A stretch of DNA of 64,000 bases from Crossaster papposus (taxonomy: Eukaryota > Echinodermata > Asteroidea > Velatida > Solasteridae). The stretch is taken from the NCBI GenBank assembly GCA_037893245.1, contig JBAIAA010000009.1, positions 1,116,001-1,180,000 of the forward strand, read 5' to 3'. Below are positions 1 to 10,178 of the stretch, in pieces; the stretch's first letter is position 1, and each line of letters begins with the position of its first letter. The notes beneath the pieces are model-generated. The model saw only the letters and a program-made list of their open reading frames with translations. It ran no database searches and was not told the DNA's origin. The translations under genes were made by a program, and so were the position numbers.

Positions 1-170
1 ACATACATACACACAGGAAAACATGGCTACGAATGAGGATAATCTTGTCGACATATATCTGAGCTGCGAGCCTCAACGTTGTTCGAGAATGAAGAGACAC
101 TCACCAGCTCGACATCCGAGCCAAAATATTGCCACATTTCTCACTGGAAAAAACCCAAACTGAGAGACTC

Positions 171-388
171 ATGCGTCAGGATACTGGCGCCATAGGCCTA
201 TGTGGCAATACACGTGTACATACATAAACATAAGAAAACATGGCTGCGAATGAGGATAAGTTTATGAACTTATATCTGAGCTGCGAACCTCAACGTAGTT
301 CCAAGATGAAGAGACACTCGCCAGCTCGACATCAGAGCCAAAATATTGCCAACTTTCTCACTGGAAAAAAAACCAAACTAAGAGACTC
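171..388 (+). repeat. Monomer repeated at 1955-bp spacing in the 5' domain
   Basis: This monomer has the rare GGCGCCATAGGCC start and the TTTATGAAC and TAGTTCCAAG variants. The same combination recurs at 2126-2343, and the monomer before each (ending at 170 and 2125) also matches. The spacing of 1955 bp corresponds to nine monomers plus small indels. This points to an older nine-unit higher-order repeat. Confidence 0.6.
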
Positions 389-2778
389 ATGCGTCAGGAC
401 ACTGGCGGCATATGCCTATGTGGCAATACACGTGTACATACATACACATCAGAAAACATGGCTGCGAATGAGGATAATGATCTCGATATATATCTGAGCT
501 GCGAACCTCAACGTTGTTCGAGAATGAAGAGACACTCACCAGCTCGACATCTGAGCCAAAATATTGCCAAATTTCTCAATGGAACAATCCTAAACTGAGA
601 GACTCATGCGTCAGGACACTGGCGGCATATGCCTATGTGGCAATACACGTGTACATACAAACACATCAGAAAACATGGCTGCGAATGAGGATAATTTTAT
701 GAACTTATATCTGAGCTGCGAACCTCAACGTTGTTCGAGAATGAAGAGACACTCGCCTGCTCGACATCTGAGACAAAATATTTCCAAATTTCTCACTGGA
801 AAAGACACAAACTGTGAGACTCATACGTCAGGACACGGGCGGCATAGGCCTATGAGGTAATACACGTGTACATACATACACATCAGAAAACATGGCTGCG
901 AATGAGGATAATGTTCTCGTCACATATCTGAGCTGCGAACCTCAACGTAGTTTCAAGATGAAGAGACACTCGCCAGCTCGACATCAAAGCCAAAATATTG
1001 CCAAATTTCTCACTGGAAAAAAAAACCAAACTGAGAGACTCATGCGTCAGGACACTGGCGGCATATGCCTATGTGGCAATACACGTGTACATACATACAC
1101 ATCAGAAAACATGGCTGCGAATAAGGATAATGTTCTCGTCACATATCTGAGCTGCGAACCTCAACGTTGTTCGAGAATGAAGAGACACTCACCAGCTCGA
1201 CATCTGAGCCAACATATTGCCAAATTTCTTACTGGAACAAACCTAAACTGAGCGACTCGTGCGTCAGGATACTGGCGGCATAGGCCTATGTGGCAATACA
1301 CGTGTACATACATACACATCAGAAAGCATGGCTGCGAATGAGGATAATGTTCTCGATATATATCTGAGCTGCGAACCTCAACGTTGTTCGAGAATGAAGA
1401 GACACTCACCAGCTCGACATCTGAGCCAAAATATTGCCAAATTTCTCAATGGAACAATCCTAAACTGAGAGACTCATGCGTCAGGACACAGGCGGCATAT
1501 GCCTATGTAGCAATACACGTGTATATACATACATATCAGAAAACATGGCTGCGAATGAGGATAATGTTCTCGACATATATCTGAGCTGCCAACCTCAACG
1601 TTGTTCGAGAATGAAGAGACACTCACCAGCTCGACATCTGAGCCAAAATATTGCCAAATTTCTCACGGGAACAAACCTAAACTGAGAGACTCATGCGTCA
1701 GGACCCTGGCGGCATATGCCTATGTGGCAATACACGTGTACATACAAACACATCAGAAAACATGGCTGCGAATGAGGATAATTTTATGAACTTATATCTG
1801 AGCTGCAAACCTCAACGTTGTTCGAGAATGAAGAGACACTCGCCTGCTCGACATCTGAGACAAAATATTTCCAAATTTCTCACTGGAAAAGACCCAAACT
1901 GTGAGACTCATACGTCAGGACACGGGCGGCATAGGCCTATGAGGTAATACACGTGTACATACATACACATAGGAAAACATGGCTACGAATGAGGATAATT
2001 TGTCGACATATATCTGAGCTGCGAGCCTCAACGTTGTTCGAGAATGAAGAGACACTCACCAGCTCGACATCCGAGCCAAAATATTGCCACATTTCTCACT
2101 GGAAAAACCCCAAACTGAGAGACTCATGCGTCAGGATACTGGCGCCATAGGCCTATGTGGCAATACACGTGTACATACATACACATAAGAAAACATGGCT
2201 GCGAATGAGGATAAGTTTATGAACTTATATCTGAGCTGCGAACCTCAACGTAGTTCCAAGATGAAGAGACACTCGCCAGCTCGACATCAGAGCCAAAATA
2301 TTGCCAAATTTCCCACTGGAAAAAAAACCAAACTGAGAGACTCATGCGTCAGGACACTGGCGGCATATGCCTATGTGGCAATACACGTGTACATACATAC
2401 ACATCAGAAAACATGGCTGCCAATGAGGATAATGTTCTCGTCACATATCTGAGCTGCGAACCTCAACGTAGTTCCAAGATGAAGAGACACTCGCCAGCTC
2501 GACATCAGAGCCAAAATATTGCCAAATTTCTCACTGGAAAAAAAACCAAACTGAGAGACTCATGCGTCAGGACACTGGCGGCATAGGCCTATGGGGCAAT
2601 ACACATGTACATACATACACATAAGAAAACATGGCTACGAATGAGGATAATTTTGTCGACATATATCTGAGCTGCGATCCTCAACGTTGTTCAAGAATGA
2701 AGAGACACTCACCAGCTCGACATCCGAGCCAAAATATTGCCAAATTTCTTACTGGAACAAACCTAAACTGAGCGACTC

Positions 2779-3429
2779 GTGCGTCAGGATACTGGCGGCA
2801 TAGGCCTATGTGGCAATACACGTGTACATACATACACATCAGAAAACATGACTGCGAATGAGGATAATGTTCTCGACATATATCTGAGCTGCGAACCTCG
2901 ACGTTGTTCGAGAATGAAGATACACTCACCAGCTCGACATCTGAGACAAAATATTGCCAAATTTCTCACTGGAACAAACCTAAACTGAGAGACTCATGCG
3001 TCAGGATACTGGCGGCATAGGCCTATGTGGCAATACACGTGTACATACATACACATAAGAAAACATGGCTGCGAATGAGGATAATGTTCTCGACATATAT
3101 CTGAGCTGCCAACCTCAACGTTGTTCGAGAATGAAGAGATACTCACCAGCTCGACATCTGAGCCAAAATATTGCCAAATTTCTCACGGGAACAAACCTAA
3201 ACTGGGAGACTCATGCGTCAGGACCCTGGCGGCATATGCCTATGTGGCAATAAACGTGTACATACAAACACATCAGAAAACATGGCTGCGAATGAGGATA
3301 ATTTTAAGAACTTATATCTGAGCTGCGAACCTCAACGTTGTTCGAGAATAAAGAGACACTCGCCTGCTCGACATCTGAGCCAAAATATTGCCAAATTTCT
3401 CACTGGAACAAACCTAAACTGAGAGACTC
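2779..3429 (+). repeat. Three-monomer block duplicated at 5166-5816 (offset 2387 bp)
   Basis: Both blocks carry the rare GAAGATACACTCACC change with CTGAGACAAAAT and CCTCGACG, followed by a GCTGCCAACC/GAGATACTC monomer and then an ACCCTGG/TTTTAAGAAC monomer. The offset is exactly 11 monomers. The copies differ at several bases (for example CATGACTGCG at 2847 against CATGGCTGCG), so the duplication is not among the youngest here. Confidence 0.65.
3016..3027. repeat. 12-bp perfect palindrome CATAGGCCTATG (ancestral-type monomers)
   Basis: CATAGGCCTATG equals its own reverse complement. It is frequent in the 5' domain and in B-type monomers. In the core it is changed to GGCATATGCCTATG, which trades this 12-mer for a different 10-bp palindrome, GGCATATGCC. 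Function is unknown; it is a diagnostic marker of monomer lineage. Confidence 0.8.
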
Positions 3430-4080
3430 ATGCGTCAGGATACTGGCGGCATAGGCCTATGTGGCAATACACGTGTACATACATACACATCAGAAAACAT
3501 AGCTGCGAATGAGGATAATGTTCTCGACATATATCTGAGCTGCCAACCTCAACGTTGTTCGAGAATGAAGAGATACTCACCAGCTCGACATCTGAGCCAA
3601 AATATTGCCAAATTTCTCACGGGAACAAACCTAAACTGGGAGACTCATGCGTCAGGACCCTGGCGGCATATGCCTATGTGGCAATAAACGTGTACATACA
3701 AACACATCAGAAAACATGGCTGCGAATGAGGATAATTTTAAGAACTTATATCTGAGCTGCGAACCTCAACGTTGTTCGAGAATAAAGAGACACTCGCCTG
3801 CTCGACATCTGAGCCAAAATATTGCCAAATTTCTCACTGGAACAAACCTAAACTGAGAGACTCATGCGTCAGGATACTGGCGGCATAGGCCTATGTGGCA
3901 ATACACGTGTACATACTTACACATCAGAAAACATAGCTGCGAATGAGGATAATGTTCTCGACATATATCTGAGCTGCCAACCTCAACGTTGTTCGAGAAT
4001 GAAGAGATACTCACCAGCTCGACATCTGAGCCAAAATATTGCCAAATTTCTCACGGGAACAAACCTAAACTGGGGGACTC
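3213..4080 (+). repeat. 434-bp dimer repeated in tandem
   Basis: Two monomer types alternate: one beginning ACCCTGG with AATAAACGTG and TTTTAAGAAC (3213, 3647), the other beginning ATACTGG with CATAGCTGCG, GCTGCCAACC and GAGATACTC (3430, 3864). A related pair without the dimer repetition sits at 5383-5816. This is a small local higher-order repeat. Confidence 0.75.
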
Positions 4081-4297
4081 ATGCGTCAGGACCCTGGCGG
4101 CATATGCCTATGTGGCAATACACGTGTACATACATACACATCAGAAAACATGGCTGCGAATGAGGATAATGTTCTCAGTATATATCTGAGCTGCGAACCT
4201 CAACGTTGTTCGAGAATGAAGAGACACTCACCACCTCGACATCTGAGCCAAAATATTGCCAAATTTCTCACTGGAACAATCCTAAACTGAGAGACTC

Positions 4298-4514
4298 ATG
4301 CGTCAGGACACTGGCGGCATATGCCTATGTAGCAATACACGTGTATATACATACACATCAGAAAACATGGCTGCGAATGAGGATAATGTTCTCGACATAT
4401 ATCTGAGCTGCGAACCTCAACGTTGTTCGAGAATGAAGAGACATTCACCACCTCCACACCTGAGCTAACACATCGCCAAAATTCTTACCGGAAGAGACCA
4501 AAACTGAGAGACTC
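4298..4514 (+). repeat. B-type monomer with an empty SINE site
   Basis: The second half has the B-type signature TTCACCACCTCCACA followed by GCTAACACATCGCC. The block TCAGAAAACATG at 4358-4369 occurs once and uninterrupted. In the SINE-bearing B monomers this block is duplicated around the insert, so this copy represents the pre-insertion state. A sister copy is at 6252-6468 (block at 6312-6323), 1954 bp downstream, with the same flanking TTCTCAGTATATATC monomer in front. Confidence 0.8.
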
Positions 4515-6251
4515 ATGCGTCAGGATACTGGCGGCATAGGCATATGTGGAAATACACGTGTACATACATACACATCAGAAAACATGGCTGCGAATGAGGA
4601 TAATGTTCTCGACATATATCTGAGCTGCGAACCTCAACGTTGTTCGAGAATGAAGAGACACTCACCAGCTCGACATCTGACCCAAAATATTGCCAAATTT
4701 CTCACTGGAACAAACCTAAACTGAGAGACTCATGCGTCAGGACACTGGCGGCATATGCCTATGTGGCAATACACGTGTACATACATACACATCAGAAAAC
4801 ATGGCTGCGAATGAGGATAATGGTCTCGACATATATCTGAGCTGCGAACCTCAACGTTGTTCGAGAATGAAGAGACACTCACCAGCTCGACATCTGAGCC
4901 AAAATATTGCCAAATTCCTCACTGAAACAAACCTAAACTGAGAGACTCGTGCGTCAGGACACTGGCGGCATATGCCTATGTGGCAATACACGTGTACATA
5001 CATACACATCAGAAAACATGGCTGCGAATGAGGATAATGTTCTTGACATATATCTGAGCTGCGAACCTCAACGTTGTTCGAGAATGAAGAGACACTCACC
5101 AGCTCGACATCTGAGACAAAATATTGCCAAATTTCTCACTGGAACAAACCTAAACTGAGAGACTCATGCGTCAGGATACTGGCGGCATATGCCTATGTGG
5201 CAATACACGTGTACATACATACACATCAGAAAACATGGCTGCGAATGAGGATAATGTTCTCGACATATATCTGAGCTGCGAACCTCGACGTTGTTCGAGA
5301 ATGAAGATACACTCACCAGCTCGACATCTGAGACAAAATATTGCCAAATTTCTCACTGGAACAAACCTAAACTGAGAGACTCATGCGTCAGGATACTGGC
5401 GGCATAGGCCTATGTGGCAATACACGTGTACATACATACACATCAGAAAACATGGCTGCGAATGAGGATAATGTTCTCGACATATATCTGAGCTGCCAAC
5501 CTCAACGTTGTTCGAGAATGAAGAGATACTCACCAGCTCGACATCTGAGCCAAAATATTGCCAAATTTCTCACGGGAACAAACCTAAACTGGGGGACTCA
5601 TGCGTCAGGACCCTGGCGGCATATGCCTATGTGGCAATACACGTGTACATACAAACACATCAGAAAACATGGCTGCGAATGAGGATAATTTTAAGAACTT
5701 ATATCTGAGCTGCGAACCTCAACGTTGTTCGAGAATGAAGAGACACTCGCCTGCTCGACATCTGAGCCAAAATATTTCCAAATTTCTCACTGGAAAAAAC
5801 CCAAACTGTGAGACTCATACGTCAGGACACGGGCGGCATAGGCCTATGAGGCAATACACGTGTACATACATACACATAAGAAAACATGGCTACGAATGAG
5901 GATAATTTTGTCGACATATATCTGAGCTGCGAACATCAACGTTGTTCGAGAATGAAGAGACACTCACCAGCTCGACATCTGAGCTAACACATCGCCAACA
6001 TTCTTACTGGAAAAACAAACAAACTGAGAGACTCATGCGTCAGTATACTGGCGGCATAGGCCTATGTGGCAATACACGTGTACATACATACACATCAGAA
6101 AACATGGCTGCGAATGAGGATAATGTTCTCAGTATATATCTGAGCTGCGAACCTCAACGTTGTTCGAGAATGAAGAGACACTCACCACCTCGACATCTGA
6201 GCCAAAATATTGCCAAATTTCTCACTGGAACAATCCTAAACTGAGAGACTC

Positions 6252-6468
6252 ATGCGTCAGGACACCGGCGGCATATGCCTATGTAGCAATACACGTGTAT
6301 ATACATACACATCAGAAAACATGGCTGCGAATGAGGATAATGTTCTCGACATATATCTGAGCTGCGAACCTCAACGTTGTTCGAGAATGAAGAGACATTC
6401 ACCACCTCCACATCTGAGCTAACACATCGCCAAAATTCTTACCGGAAGAGACCAAAACTGAGAGACTC
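6252..6468 (+). repeat. Second B-type monomer with an empty SINE site
   Basis: Same organisation as the copy 1954 bp upstream: a single TCAGAAAACATG at 6312-6323 and the B-type second half with CCACCTCCACATCTGAGCTA. The preceding monomer shares the rare CAGTATATATC variant and CCACCTCGAC with 4081-4297. Confidence 0.8.
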
Positions 6469-6973
6469 ATGCGTCAGGATACTGGCGGCATATGCCTATG
6501 TGGCAATACACGTGTACATACATACACATCAGAAAACATTGTTGCGAATGAGGATAATGTTCTCGACATATATCTGAGCTGCGAACCTCAACGTTGTTCG
6601 AGAATGAAGAGACACTCACCAGCTCGACATCTGAGCCAAAATATTGCCAAATTTCTCACTGAAACAAACCTAAACTGAGAGACTCATGCGTCAGGACACT
6701 GGCGGCATATGCCTATGTGGCAATACACGTGTACATACAAACACATCAGAAAACATGGATGCGAATGAGGATAATGTTCTCGACATATATCTGAGCTGCG
6801 AACCTCGACGTGTTCGAGAATAAAGAGAAACTCACCAGCTCGACATCTGAGCCAAAATATTGCCAAATTTCTCATTGGAACAAACCTAAACTGAGAGACT
6901 CATGCGTCAGGACACTGGCGGCATATGCCTATGTGGCAATACACGTGTACATACATACACATCAGAAAACATG

Positions 6974-7113
6974 TTTCCTTCCACCTCTAAAACTGTAACT
7001 TCTTCACATTAATTGTTGAATGAAATAAAAAAAAATTGTTGAATGAAATTTGTTCCCGCCGTGAATATGGCCATTGATGCTGGTACGGCGTTAAACCCTA
7101 AAAACTCACTCAC
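6974..7113 (+). mobile_element. SINE-like insert, copy 1 (140 bp, 12-bp TSD)
   Basis: The satellite is interrupted inside TCAGAAAACATG, which appears on both sides (6962-6973 and 7114-7125) as a target-site duplication. The rest of the monomer continues without loss. The insert starts TTTCCTTCC and carries two direct copies of ATTGTTGAATGAAAT separated by an A-run. It then runs through CCGCCGTGAATATGGCC and GGTACGGCGTTAAACCC and ends in a CACTCACTCA tail. The tail makes a short retroposon (SINE) 3' part the likeliest identity. I see no A or B box, so it is probably 5'-truncated. Because the tail ends in TCA, the true duplication could be 9-12 bp. A B-type half-monomer follows. Confidence 0.75.
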
Positions 7114-7125
7114 TCAGAAAACATG

Positions 7126-7269
7126 GCTGCGAATGAGGATAATGTTCTCGACATATATCTGAGCTGCGAACCTCAACGTTGTTCGAGAATGAAGAGACAT
7201 TCACCACCTCCACATCTGAGCTAACACATCGCCAAATTCTTACCGGAAGAGACCAAAACTTTGAGACTC
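7126..7269 (+). repeat. B-type half-monomer following SINE copy 1 (one of 13)
   Basis: After the right target-site duplication, the monomer continues as a divergent B type: CATTCACCACCTCCACATC, GAGCTAACACATCGCC, TTCTTACC, AAAACTTTGAGACTC. The same 144-bp segment follows other SINE copies at 8362-8505, 10035-10178, 47943-48086, 49179-49322, 54259-54402, 55712-55855, 57165-57308, 58401-58544, 59421-59564, 60440-60583, 61459-61602 and 62478-62621. It is missing only after copy 6; copy 15 is cut by the window end. Confidence 0.85.
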
Positions 7270-7741
7270 ATGCGTCAGGACACTGGCGGCATAGGCGTAT
7301 GAGGCAATACACATGTACATACATACACATAAGAAAACATGGCTACGAATGAGGATAATTTTGTCGACATATATCTGAGCTGCGATCCTCAACGTTGTTC
7401 GAGAATGAAGAGACACTCACCAGCTCGACATCCGAGCCAAAATATTGCCAAATTTCTCACTGGAAAAAAACCTAACTGAGAGACTCATGCGTCAGGATAC
7501 TGGCGGCATAGGCATATGTGGAAATACACTTGTACATACATACACATCAGAAAACATGGCTGCGAATGAGGATAATGTTCTCGACATATATCTGAGCTGC
7601 GAACCTCAACGTTGTTCGAGAATGAAGAGAAACTCACCAGCTCGACATCTGAGCCAAAATATTGCCAAATTTCTCACTGGAACAAACCTAAACTGAGAGA
7701 CTCATGCGTCAGGACACTGGCGGCATATGCCTATGTGGCAA

Positions 7742-7751
7742 TACACGTGTA
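7742..7751. promoter_or_regulatory. Conserved palindrome TACACGTGTA containing an E-box core
   Basis: TACACGTGTA is a perfect 10-bp palindrome containing CACGTG, the core recognised by many bHLH factors. It is present in most monomers. It is altered to CACATGTA in f-like and B-adjacent monomers (for example 7310, 48127), to CACTTGTA in others (7527, 11522), and to AAACGTGT in 3213-3429 and 3647-3863. It could equally be a neutral feature of the repeat; binding is not shown. Confidence 0.35.
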
Positions 7752-7823
7752 CATACATACACATCAGAAAACATGGCTGCGAATGAGGATAATGTTCTCG
7801 ACATATATCTGAGCTGCGAACCT

Positions 7824-7831
7824 CAACGTTG
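7824..7831. repeat. Conserved palindrome CAACGTTG
   Basis: An 8-bp perfect palindrome inside CCTCAACGTTGTTCGAG, present in most monomers. In d and g type monomers a single change to CGACGTTG removes the symmetry, and this change is a reliable type marker. No function is assigned. Confidence 0.6.
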
Positions 7832-8209
7832 TTCGAGAATGAAGAGACACTCACCAGCTCGACATCTGAGCCAAAATATTGCCAAATTTCTCACTGAAAC
7901 AAACCTAAACTGAGAGACTCATGCGTCAGGACACTGGCGGCATATGCCTATGTGGCAATACACGTGTACATACATACACATCAGAAAACATGGATGCGAA
8001 TGAGGATAATGTTCTCGACATATATTTGAGCTGCGAACCTCAACGTTGTTCGAGAATGAAGAGACACTCACCAGCTCGACATCTGAGCCAAAATATTGAA
8101 AAATTCCCCACTGAAACAAACCTAAACTGAGAGACTCATGCGTCAGGACACTGGCGGCATATGCCTATGTGGCAATACACGTGTACATACATACTCATCA
8201 GAAAACATG

Positions 8210-8349
8210 TTTCCTCCCACCTCTAAAACTGTAACTTCTTCACATTAATTGTTGAATGAAATTAAAAAAAATTGTTGAATGAAATTTGTTCCCGCCGTGA
8301 ATATGGCCATTGATGCTGGTACGGCGTTAAACCCTAAAAACTCACTCAC
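8210..8349 (+). mobile_element. SINE-like insert, copy 2
   Basis: 140 bp, flanked by TCAGAAAACATG at 8198-8209 and 8350-8361. It has CCTCCC near the 5' end and an ATTAAAAAAAA run, a variant shared only with copy 3. The left flank has ACTCATCAG rather than ACACATCAG, also shared with copy 3, so the two are direct duplicates. Confidence 0.75.
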
Positions 8350-8505
8350 TCAGAAAACATGGCTGCGAATGAGGATAATGTTCTCGACATATATCTGAGC
8401 TGCGAACCTCAACGTTGTTCGAGAATGAAGAGACATTCACCACCTCCACATCTGAGCTAACACATCGCCAAATTCTTACCGAAAGAGACCAAAACTTTGA
8501 GACTC

Positions 8506-8726
8506 ATGCGTCAGGACACTGGCGGCATAGGCGTATGAGGCAATACACATGTACATACATACACATACAAAAAAAAGGGCTACGAATGAGGATAATTTTG
8601 TCGACATATTTTTGAGGAGCTGCGATCCTCAACGTTGTTCGAGAATGAAGAGACACTCACCAGCTCGACATCTGAGCCAAAATATTGCCAAATTTCTCAC
8701 TGAAACAAACCTAAACTGAGAGACTC
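8506..8726 (+). repeat. Degenerate 221-bp monomer
   Basis: Two clustered lesions distinguish this unit. The usual AAGAAAACATGGCTACG is replaced by an A-run and GGGCTACG near 8566-8582. Around 8608-8622 the usual ATATATCTGAGCTGC reads as ATATTTTTGAGGAGCTGC. The rest is normal f/B-adjacent sequence. Local mutation or a base-call problem could both explain it. Confidence 0.7.
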
Positions 8727-8942
8727 ATGCGTCAGGACACGGACGGCATAGGCATATGTGGAAATACACTTGTACATACATACACATCAGAAAACATGGC
8801 TGCGAATGAGGATAATGTTCTCGACATATATCTGAGCTGCGAACCTCAACGTTGTTCGAGAATGAAGAGACATTCACCACCTCCACATCTGAGCTAACAC
8901 ATCGCCAAATTCTTACCGAAAGAGACCAAAACTTTGAGACTC
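8727..8942 (+). repeat. B-type monomer without SINE inside the SINE domain
   Basis: It has the B-type second half (CACCACCTCCACATC, GCTAACACATCGCC) and a single uninterrupted TCAGAAAACATG at 8787-8798. Its first half is of the GGCATATGTGGAAATACACTTG type. It is either an empty-site ancestor or a product of exchange that removed the insert. Confidence 0.7.
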
Positions 8943-9376
8943 ATGCGTCAGGACACTGGCGGCATAGGCGTATGAGGCAATACACATGTACATACATACA
9001 CATAAGAAAACATGGCTACGAATGAGGATAATTTTGTCGACATATATCTGAGCTGCGATCCTCAACGTTGTTCGAGAATGAAGAGACACTCACCAGCTCG
9101 ACATCTGAGCCAAAATATTGCCAAATTTCTCACTGAAACAAACCTAAACTGAGAGACTCATGCGTCAGGACACTGGCGGCATATGTCTATGTGGCAATAC
9201 ACGTGTACATACATACACATCAGAAAACATGGATGCGAATGAGGATAATGTTCTCGACATATATCTGAGCTGCGAACCTCGACGTTGTTCGAGAATGAAG
9301 AGAAACTCACCAGCTCGACATCTGAGCCAAAATATTGCCAAATTTCTCACTGGAACAAACCTAAACTGAGAGACTC

Positions 9377-10178
9377 ATGCGTCAGGACACTGGCGGCATA
9401 TGCCTATGTGGCAATACACGTGTACATACATACACATCAGAAAACATGGCTGCGAATGAGGATAATGTTCTCGACATATATCTGAGCTGCGAACCTCAAC
9501 GTTGTTCGAGAATGAAGAGACACTCACCAGCTCGACATCTGAGCCAAAATATTGCCAAATTTCTCACTGAAACAAACCTAAACTGAGAGACTCATGCGTC
9601 AGGACACTGGCGGCATATGCCTATGTGGCAATACACGTGTACATACATACACATCAGAAAACATGGATGCGAATGAGGATAATGTTCTCGACATATATTT
9701 GAGCTGCGAACCTCAACGTTGTTCGAGAATGAAGAGACACTCACCAGCTCGACATCTGAGCCAAAATATTGCCAAATTCCCCACTGAAACAAACCTAAAC
9801 TGCGAGACTCATGCGTCAGGACACTGGCGGCATATGCCTATGTGGCAATACACGTGTACATACATACTCATCAGAAAACATGTTTCCTCCCACCTCTAAA
9901 ACTGTAACTTCTTCACATTAATTGTTGAATGAAATTAAAAAAAATTGTTGAATGAAATTTGTTCCCGCCGTGAATATGGCCATTGATGCTGGTACGGCGT
10001 TAAACCCTAAAAACTCACTCACTCAGAAAACATGGCTGCGAATGAGGATAATGTTCTCGACATATATCTGAGCTGCGAACCTCAACGTTGTTCGAGAATG
10101 AAGAGACATTCACCACCTCCACATCTGAGCTAACACATCGCCAAATTCTTACCGAAAGAGACCAAAACTTTGAGACTC
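9377..10178 (+). repeat. Second copy of a 1673-bp SINE-bearing repeat
   Basis: Monomers 9377, 9594 and 9811 with SINE copy 3 and the following B segment match 7704, 7921 and 8138 with SINE copy 2, at a constant offset of 1673 bp. Shared private marks are ATTCCCCACTG before the SINE and ACTCATCAG at its left edge. Copy-specific changes exist, for example ATTGAAAAATTCCCC at 8096 against ATTGCCAAATTCCCC at 9769. Confidence 0.8.
9883..10022 (+). mobile_element. SINE-like insert, copy 3
   Basis: 140 bp between TCAGAAAACATG at 9871-9882 and 10023-10034. It shares the ATTAAAAAAAA run and CCTCCC with copy 2. It is the last SINE copy before a 37.8-kb SINE-free stretch. Confidence 0.75.

Larger units (their letters stand above)
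1..6961 (+). repeat. 5' satellite domain, heterogeneous monomers without SINE
   Basis: About 31 monomers more diverse than those further in. Many carry ATAGGCCTAT in place of CATATGCCTAT. Several carry an A-run in GGAAAAAAAACC-type positions, giving 218- and 219-bp units (171-388, 823-1041, 2126-2343, 2344-2561). Others carry TTTTATGAAC or TTTTAAGAAC instead of GTTCTCGAC. One unit of 216 bp (1910-2125) lost a T before GTCGAC. I see no gene; the domain looks like an older or less homogenised part of the array. Confidence 0.85.
7704..7920 (+). repeat. Representative 217-bp satellite monomer
   Basis: This copy is close to the commonest form. Read from the ATGCGTCAGG landmark it contains, in order: a 10-bp palindrome GGCATATGCC (7722-7731), the palindrome TACACGTGTA with an E-box core CACGTG (7742-7751), a short TACA-rich tract, the block TCAGAAAACATG where the SINE is inserted in other monomers, a GCGAATGAGGATAAT block, the palindrome CAACGTTG (7824-7831), an AT-rich stretch around AAAATATT and AAATTT, and the closing GAGAGACTC. 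Because 217 = 3x72+1, no frame stays open through successive monomers. Confidence 0.95.

Noticed and set aside
7091..7106. Telomere-like TTAAACCCTAAAAA within the SINE insert
   Set aside because: CCCTAA occurs once per insert and is not tandem. It belongs to the retroposon tail region and is not telomeric DNA.
6974..7113. Complete SINE with an RNA polymerase III promoter
   Set aside because: No A-box or B-box-like sequence and no tRNA-like fold is visible in the 140 bp. It is more likely a 5'-truncated copy or the tail part of a longer element.
7742..7751. E-box TACACGTGTA as a proven promoter or enhancer element
   Set aside because: The motif is short and repeated only because the monomer is repeated. 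Without conservation statistics or binding data, a regulatory role is not supported beyond a low-confidence note.
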